From Nemertoderma westbladi (taxonomy: Eukaryota; Xenacoelomorpha; Nemertodermatida; Nemertodermatidae), in the NCBI GenBank assembly GCA_032718475.1, contig JAUCBJ010000746.1, forward strand, positions 1 through 27,596: 27,596 nt of DNA, written 5' to 3'. The notes below the pieces were generated by a model that searched no databases, was not told the DNA's origin, and saw nothing but the letters and a program-made list of their open reading frames with translations. This document shows, piece by piece, positions 20,801-27,596 of the stretch. Position numbers and translations under genes: made by a program. How positions within the stretch are numbered: the stretch's first letter is position 1; each line of letters starts with the position of its first letter.

Positions 20801-21215
20801 AACTCGGCGTGACCTGCTCCGACTTCGGCAAACTCGGCGCGACCATCTCCTACTCCGACGAACCCGGTGCGACCTGCTCCGACTCCGACGAACCTGGTGC
20901 GACCTACTCTGACGAACCCAGAGCGACCTACCTTGACGAACCTGGAGCGACCTACTCTGACGAACCCAGAGCAACCTGCTCCGACAAAATCGGCGCGACC
21001 TGCTCCGACTCCGACGAACCCGGTGCGACCTAATCCGACTCTGACGAACTCGGCGCGACCTGCACCGACTCCGACGAACTCGGCGCGACCTGCACTGTCT
21101 CCGACGAACCCGGAGCGACCTGCTCCGACTCCGACGAACCCAGTGCGACCTGCTCCGACGAACCCGAAGCGACCTACTCCGACGAACTCGGCGCGACCTG
21201 CTCCGATTCCGACTC
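20801..21215 (+). repeat. 24/30-bp coding repeats, Pro/Thr-rich leader of the LINE
   Basis: Imperfect tandem units of 24 or 30 bp, centred on cgacctgctccgactccg, read in the LINE frame as RPAPTPTNPE or RPTLTNPE. About 13 units are present. An in-frame TGA at about 20812 (CGA to TGA type) precedes most of them, and no ATG starts the frame inside the leader. The segment directly precedes the endonuclease (QVFTTLLWNVEGL). It resembles a low-complexity linker or the end of a former ORF1-like domain. Confidence 0.8.
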
Positions 21216-24004
21216 CCCAGGTATTTACAACACTTCTATGGAATGTAGAAGGGCTAACTTCACTCCAAACTATTCTTTGCAGTGATCTGCTTTCTTCACC
21301 AGATGTTTTGCTCCTCAATGAAACCTTAGCTATGAATGAGGTGTGTATAAATGGCTATTACTGTTTTCAACAGCAAGCCGAAAAGAAGCCTGGACCGGGA
21401 CGACCAATCGGTGGAATCTGAATTGCTACAAAGCCGTACCTAGACGCAAAACTGATTGCAAAAACGGATACGTACATTGCTATCAAATGTCTTATCGGCA
21501 TATTTATCTGTTGTTACCTAAATCCAACACTATCCATTCAGGATTTCATTGAAGAAGTATTAGACATTCTAGATACAACTCCTGAGTCAGTTATAATGGC
21601 CCATAAAGTCTTTATTTGCGGCGATTTTAATGCACGGATGGACACTCCAGAAAATGACAAGGAAACAGTATTGTCTAACCTTATGTCTGAGGCCGGTTTA
21701 GACTTGCAAAATACGTCTAAAGACAAAACATACTATTGCCATAATGGCAGTAGTAAGATTGATTTTGTGTATTCAAATTCAAGTGCAATAGCAGTTGACT
21801 ACCCATATGAAGGTTTGCGAAAACATGTGCCGGTCCGCATAAAATGGGATCTAGGAATACCACAAATGATGGGAAATGTCAATACAAGTGGGCCCATTAA
21901 ATCGCGTGTTATAAACATTGGAACATTGGGAGCAGATGTACGGCTCGAAACTGTATTCGAACAACTGCAAAACTTAGAACTGGATAGCGCATACGATAAA
22001 ATCTCTAATGCTATTCATGATGCTACTGAACCAAAAAGACAACATCACCGAAAGTCAAAGCCATGGTTCAATGCGGAATGCCACAGCAAACGTAGAGAGG
22101 TTATTCAGGCACATTCACAAGCTAAAGTAGACAACAATGCCCGTACAATGTGGTGCAACCTAAAGTCCGAATACAAAGAACTGTTGGAAAGAAAACGTGC
22201 TGAATTCAATGACAGGATTGAACGAAAACTAATATATGAAGCAGAACAGCATCCTTATAAATGGGGTCAGGATACAAAAGTTATCCAAAACTGTACAATT
22301 CCATTAGAGAAATTGGAGTCACATTTCTCTAACATCCTCCATGGACAAACACATAACGATGCTGCCAAAGATGGTGGAGATGAATATAGAGCCGATCCAG
22401 GTCCTATTGAGGATACCCATGATGCCTGTAATCGTGAATTTACTGCCAATGAGGTTTATGATGAATTTGTTAAGAAGAAGAATGGGAAGTCAGGTGGACC
22501 AGATAATCTCCCTTACGAAACATTAAAGGGATCACTATCTCTAACACTCTATCTGTGGACAATGCTATTTAACATTTGTTTGGTAACTGGGTCATTCTAC
22601 ATGGAAACATAGCATCCTAAAGGTCCTATATAAAGGTAAAGGTTCAAGAGATGAAGAGAACAACTATCGATGTATAGCCCTTCTGTGTAACCCTTTCAAG
22701 GTGCTTACAGGGCTTGTTGGGAAGCGGCTGCGTGAGTTCCTCCATTCTAAGATTCCTAAAGACCAGTTTGGTTTCATGCCAGGTCGATCAACCATTCAAC
22801 CGTTGCAGCGTCTACTAACTCGGATCAAAGGAAATCTATCAGAACCAAGGAAGCCTCTTTATGCCGCCTTTATCGATTTCCAAAAAGCCTTCGATTCGGT
22901 GCCACGATCTAAAGTACTGTACAAATTGGAACACGTGTTCAAGGTAAATGGGAGATTATTGCATCTAATTAAATGTATTCTAAGCCCAAATTTCATATAT
23001 ATTTCTGATGGTTTGAGGAAATCTAATCCTGTGAGGCAAACTCAAGGATTCCAACAGGGTGATAGTCTAAGCCCGTTCCTTTTTATATTATACATATGGG
23101 ATTTAATAATGTTTATTACGAGAGTAGCCGAAGCAATTGTGGTATTCCTTTTCGGCGATGACCTTTTGTTCTTCTCTGATAACAAGGACGCTTTACAGGC
23201 TGCACTCAATGCCACCAGCAGATGGGCTTCCATCAACGGCCTTACTGCAAACCTGCGAAAATCGCAAATCATCAAATTCAGAAGGGGCGCCTATGTGGGG
23301 CTGATAAGTTTTTCTACAATGGTCAACCAGTTGAAATAGTAAATCATTACACTTATCTCGGAATAGTACTACAACCAACCCTTTCATTCACTCGACACAT
23401 AATTAACACCACATGCAAATCGTTTAAAGTGATCCATTCTATCAAACAACCCAGCCTTTTATCTCTCAACACAGCAATCAAGTTATTTACAATCAAAATC
23501 GAACCAATCGTCAGTTATGGGCTCACTGTTATATGGGAATTTCTGAAATCAAAGGACTTTGAGAACCTGGACAAGATTAAGTCGTCGTACCTTAAAAGAG
23601 TTCTGTCAGTACACAAATCTGCTCAGAACAGGCTTGTCCTGGCGCTGAGTGGAAGCAAGAACCTGTGTATGGATCTGCAACAAAAACTCAATCTCCCCAA
23701 AACTCCCGAATTTAATAAATACATAACTGGGGTCAATTCGAAGAACAACAAAATAATTCCAGAATTCTGGCGTTCTCCCGGATTTATAAACCCAAAATGG
23801 AGGACCTCAAAATATAAAAACCGGCACATCATCACACGGGTGTCTATACATGGGTTTTATCACCTAATTTGTAAAAACTCCGCGTTTCACGAGACTGCAG
23901 ATGAATGCGTCTGCCGATTGTGTGACGCCAGAGCCAGTCGATACCACATTTTAAATTGTCACAAGAATGATGCACCCCTTGTGAACTTGGCAAATACAAA
24001 ATGA
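20822..24004 (+). pseudogene. LINE endonuclease-reverse transcriptase, broken by one stop and two frameshifts
   Basis: After the RPxPTPTN leader, the endonuclease domain runs from about 21222: LLWNVEGLTSLQ, LLLNETLAMNEV with the catalytic Glu, GRPIGGI, an in-frame TGA at 21419, ICGDFNARMDTP, SKIDFVYSNSS and KHVPV with the terminal His. A linker with NGKSGGPDNLPYE follows. A frame change near 22600 leads to RT: LYKGKGSRDEENNYRCIAL, FGFMPGRSTIQPL, motif A AFIDFQKAFDSV, motif B GFQQGDSLSPFLF, motif C FLFGDDLLFFS. A second change near 23285 restores the first frame: VNHYTYLGIVL, then a C-terminal CRLCDARASRYHILNC motif and a stop at 24002. The catalytic DD pair is intact, so decay looks recent. 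The protein would nick DNA and copy its own RNA into the target. Confidence 0.9.
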
Positions 24005-24144
24005 GCCCATGTAAGTGGAAGAACTGCAATTTATTTTATTTTGTATATATTTTATAATAATTTGTATAGTTGTGTATGTTATTGATGTAATTTTAGCCTA
24101 ATTTCTCGTTCCTACTGTAGAAGTGCCATCCTTTTGGCTTAATT

Positions 24145-24146
24145 AA

Positions 24147-24177
<31 letters not shown>
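24145..24177 (+). terminator. LINE 3' end: aataaa motif and poly(A) tract
   Basis: An aataaa at 24145-24150 lies two bases before an uninterrupted run of 25 A, closer than the 10-30 bp usual for a cleavage signal, so it may be coincidental. The A tract marks the end of the reverse-transcribed RNA. Confidence 0.8.
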
Positions 24178-24456
24178 TATGAATGTAAACTAGCCAGTAG
24201 TCGCTCTATGCAACAACTCTATAAATACTTTCAAATTTGTGCGTAACACCAGTGCAATACCACCTCTTGTAACATATAATGGGTATATCATACCACATGT
24301 ACACTGGCACAACAAGATGACCTTTTTTCCGAATTCTTAAATGCAGTTGTTCCACTTTATGGTGTAAATTTATATTAATAATAATAATAATAGAGATTGT
24401 TAGTTTTTGTATTTGTAACTATGTAAGTGTTAGCATACATGTATGTCAGTAGCAAC
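24178..24456. repeat. Repeat X, copy 2, right part
   Basis: It matches 17982-18261 from tatgaatgtaaact onward, including the AATAAT run and the closing gtcagtagcaacc before the minisatellite. Differences are scattered substitutions and a few one- or two-base indels. Confidence 0.93.
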
Positions 24457-27400
24457 CGGACAGTAGCCCCCGGACAGTAGCCCCCGGACAGTAGACCCCG
24501 GACAGTAGCCCCCGGACAGTAGACCCCAGGACAGTAGCCCCCGGACAGTAGACCCCGGACAGTAGCCCCCGGACAGTAGACCCCAGACAGTAGACCCCCG
24601 GACAGTAGCCCCTGGACAGTAGACCCCGGACAGTAGCCCCCGGACAGTAGCCCCCTGGACAGTAGCCCCCAGACAGTAGACCCCCCCCCGGACAGTAGCC
24701 CCCGGACAGTAGCCCCGGACAGTAGACCCCGGACAGTAGCCCCCGGACAGTAGCCCCCGGACAGTAGCCCCCGGACAGTAGACCCCGGACAGTAGACCCC
24801 GACAGTAGACCCCGGACAGTAGACCCCGGACAGTAGCCCCTTGACAGTAGACCCCGGAGAGTAGACCCCGGACAGTAGCCCCCGGACAGTAGCCCCCTGG
24901 ACAGTAGCCCCCGGACAGTAGACCCCGGACAGTAGCCCCCGGACAGTAGCCCCCAGACAGTAGCCCCCGGACAGTAGACCCCGGACAGTAGACCCCCGGA
25001 CAGTAGCCCCCGGACAGTAGACCCCAGACAGTAGACCCCAGACAGTAGCCCCCGGACAGTAGACCCCGGACAGTAGCCCCCGGACAGTAGACCCCGGACA
25101 GTAGCCCCCGGACAGTAGCCCCTGGACAGTAGACCCCGGAGAGTAGCCCCCGGACAGTAGCCCCCGGACAGTAGCCCCCGGACAGTAGCCCCTGGACAGT
25201 AGACCCCGGACAGTAGCCCCCGGACAGTAGCCCCCGGACAGTAGCCCCCGGACAGTAGACCCCGGACAGTAGCCCCCGGACAGTAGACCCCGGACAGTAG
25301 CCCCCGACAGTAGACCCCGGACAGTAGCCCCCGGACAGTAGCCCCCGGACAGTAGCCCCCGGACAGTAGCCCCCGGACAGTAGCCCCCGGACAGTAGACC
25401 CCGGACAGTAGCCCCCGGACAGTAGCCCCCGGACAGTAGACCCCCGGACAGTAGCCCCCGGACAGTAGCCCCCGGACAGTAGACCCCGGACAGTAGCCCC
25501 CGGACAGTAGACCCCGGACAGTAGACCCCGGACAGTAGACCCCGGACAGTAGCCCCCGGACAGTAGACCCCGGACAGTAGCCCCCGGACAGTAGACCCCG
25601 GACAGTAGCCCCCGGACAGTAGCCCCCAGACAGTAGCCCCCGGACAGTAGCCCCCGGACAGTAGACCCCGGACAGTAGACCCCGGACAGTAGCCCCCGGA
25701 CAGTAGCCCCCGGACAGTAGCCCCTGGACAGTAGCCCCCGGACAGTAGCCCCCGGACAGTAGACCCCGGACAGTAGCCCCCGGACAGTAGACCCCGGACA
25801 GTAGACCCCGGACAGTAGCCCCCAGACAGTAGACCCCGGACAGTAGCCCCCGGACAGTAGCCCCCGGACAGTAGCCCCCGGACAGTAGACCCCGGACAGT
25901 AGACCCCGGACAGTAGCCCCCAGACAGTAGCCCCCTGACAGTAGCCCCGGACAGTAGCCCCCGGACAGTAGCCCCCGGACAGTAGACCCCGGACAGTAGA
26001 CCCCGGACAGTAGACCCCGGACAGTAGCCCCCGGACAGTAGCCCCCGGACAGTAGCCCCGGACAGTAGCCCCCGGACAGTAGCCCCCGGACAGTAGCCCC
26101 CGGACAGTAGACCCCGGACAGTAGCCCCCGGACAGTAGCCCCCGGACAGTAGCCCCCGGACAGTAGCCCCGGACAGTAGCCCCCGGACAGTAGCCCCCGG
26201 ACAGTAGACCCCGGACAGTAGACCCCGGACAGTAGACCCCGGACAGTAGCCCCCGGACAGTAGCCCCCGGACAGTAGACCCCGGACAGTAGCCCCCGGAC
26301 AGTAGCCCCCGGACAGTAGCCCCCAGACAGTAGACCCCGGAGAGTAGCCCCCGGACAGTAGCCCCCAGACAGTAGCCCCCTGACAGTAGACCCCGGACAG
26401 TAGCCCCCGGACAGTAGCCCCCGGACAGTAGCCCCCGGACAGTAGACCCCGGACAGTAGCCCCCGGACAGTAGCCCCCAGACAGTAGACCCCGGACAGTA
26501 GCCCCCGGACAGTAGCCCCCGGACAGTAGCCCCCGGACAGTAGCCCCGGACAGTAGCCCCGGACAGTAGCCACGTAGCCCCGGACAGTAGCCCCCGAGAC
26601 AGTAGCCCCCGGACAGTAGACCCCGGACAGTAGCCCCCGGACAGTAGCCCCCGGACAGTAGCCCCCGGACAGTAGACCCCGGACAGTAGACCCCGGACAG
26701 TAGCCCCCGGACAGTAGCCCCCAGACAGTAGACCCCGGACAGTAGCCCCCGGACAGTAGCCCCCGGACAGTAGCCCCCGGACAGTAGACCCCGGACAGTA
26801 GCCCCCGGACAGTAGCCCCCGGACAGTAGCCCCCAGACAGTAGACCCCGGACAGTAGACCCCGGACAGTAGCCCCCGGACAGTAGCCCCCGGACAGTAGA
26901 CCCCGGACAGTAGCCCCTGGACAGTAGCCCCCAGACAGTAGCCCCTTTACAGTAGACCCCGGAGAGTAGCCCCCGGACAGTAGCCCCCGGACAGTAGACC
27001 CCGGACAGTAGACCCCGGACAGTAGCCCCCGGACAGTAGCCCCCAGACAGTAGACCCCGGACAGTAGACCCCGGACAGTAGCCCCCGGACAGTAGCCCCC
27101 GGACAGTAGACCCCGGAGAGTAGACCCCGGACAGTAGCCCCCGGACAGTAGCCCCCGACAGTAGACCCCGGACAGTAGACCCCGGACAGTAGCCCCCGGA
27201 CAGTAGCCCCCGGACAGTAGACCCCGGACAGTAGACCGCCTCGGACATTAGCCCCCAGACAGTAGCCCCCAGAGAGTAGACCCCGGAGAGTAGCCCCTGG
27301 ACAGTAGCCCCCGGACAGTAGCCCCCAGAGAGTAGACCCCGGAGAGTAGCCCCTGGACAGTAGCCCCCAGACAGTAGCCCCTTTACAGTAGACCCCGGAG

Positions 27401-27596
27401 AGTAGCCCCCGGACAGTAGCCCCCGGACAGTAGACCCCGGACAGTAGACCCGGCGTGCGTCGGACATTAGCCCCCAGACAGTAGCCCCCAGACAGTAGAC
27501 CCCGGAGAGTAGCCCCTGGACAGTAGCCCCCGGACAGTAGCCCCCAGAGAGTAGACCCCGGAGAGTAGCCCCTGGACAGTAGCCCCCAGACAGTAG
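24457..27596. repeat. 14-bp minisatellite array M3 (about 224 units, reaches the window end)
   Basis: Nearly uniform 14-bp units, acagtagcccccgg and acagtagaccccgg, continue to the last base of the window. Every unit has a TAG on the plus strand. The minus strand has no stop in any frame, and because 14 is not a multiple of three, the frame cycles through LLSGGYCPGATVRG every 42 bp. This produces a 1030-codon open frame at 27467-24375 that I do not consider a gene. Variants such as cctttacagtag, ggagagtag and ggacattag mark a 220-bp higher-order repeat near the right edge. Confidence 0.98.

Larger units (their letters stand above)
20646..24177 (+). mobile_element. Non-LTR retrotransposon (LINE) with poly(A) tail and target-site duplication
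   Basis: The insertion is bounded by aatatgaatgt at 20635-20645 and at 24176-24186 (the first two A overlap the poly(A) tail). Its 3' end is a 25-A tract at 24153-24177. Removing it restores continuity with repeat X copy 1, which has one copy of the 11-bp site. The body carries a Pro/Thr-rich repeat leader, an endonuclease, RT and a C-terminal Cys/His motif in one orientation. At about 3.5 kb it may be nearly full length, since the leader precedes the endonuclease, but mild 5' truncation cannot be excluded. Insertion is by target-primed reverse transcription in this class. Confidence 0.95.

Noticed and set aside
20659-21318. 219-codon minus-strand frame rich in GVGAGRxGFV
   Set aside because: It is the antisense of the Pro/Thr-rich leader of the LINE, whose sense frame continues into a clear endonuclease.
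24375-27467. 1030-codon minus-strand open frame (GGYCPGATVRGLLS repeats) as a giant repeat protein
   Set aside because: The 14-bp unit has no stop on the minus strand in any frame, so length is guaranteed. The frame cycles with the unit and tolerates indels, and the tail reads into repeat X, so there is no sign of coding constraint.

Overview
The window looks like repeat-rich, non-coding DNA from an animal, probably a marine invertebrate. It is eukaryotic: the one credible host coding piece is a spliced exon of a fucolectin-type (F5/8-related) lectin domain, there is no operon-like packing, and almost everything else is retroelement wreckage and minisatellite. Recurrent AGGCCTA-type motifs hint weakly at an ambulacrarian, but the phylum cannot be fixed from this sequence.

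Layout. (1) 1-10.6 kb: four arrays of one 36-bp minisatellite (A 47-1458, B 2838-3881, C 5847-6140, D 9983-10482, 90 units in all) alternate with two copies of a decayed Ty3/gypsy-like LTR retroelement. The longer copy (about 6230-9982) keeps a candidate 5' LTR, gag, protease, reverse transcriptase, RNase H and the end of integrase. The shorter copy (1465-2837) begins inside RT. The copies are collinear at an offset of exactly 7,145 bp, differ at about seven bases, share one large integrase deletion, and both run in frame into a 36-bp array with the same first units. (2) 10.6-17.8 kb: mostly AT-rich unique DNA with the lectin exon (minus strand), a broken RTE-like LINE fragment (minus strand) and a broken gag/ORF1-like frame with zinc-knuckle motifs (plus strand). 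(3) 17.8-27.6 kb: a macrosatellite-like arrangement in which a ~0.42-kb sequence, called X here, is followed by a 14/15-bp GC-rich minisatellite and then by X and the minisatellite again. One LINE fragment interrupts the first minisatellite. A second LINE, about 3.5 kb with a poly(A) tail and an 11-bp target duplication, sits inside the second X. The uninterrupted first X shows the pre-insertion site.

No intact protein-coding gene is visible. The long open frames over the arrays (766, 631 and 1030 codons) follow from repeat units that lack stop codons and should not be read as genes. The most informative content is historical: nested insertions, a recent segmental duplication with breakpoints at a minisatellite, and shared unit-variant patterns that allow the order of events to be reconstructed.
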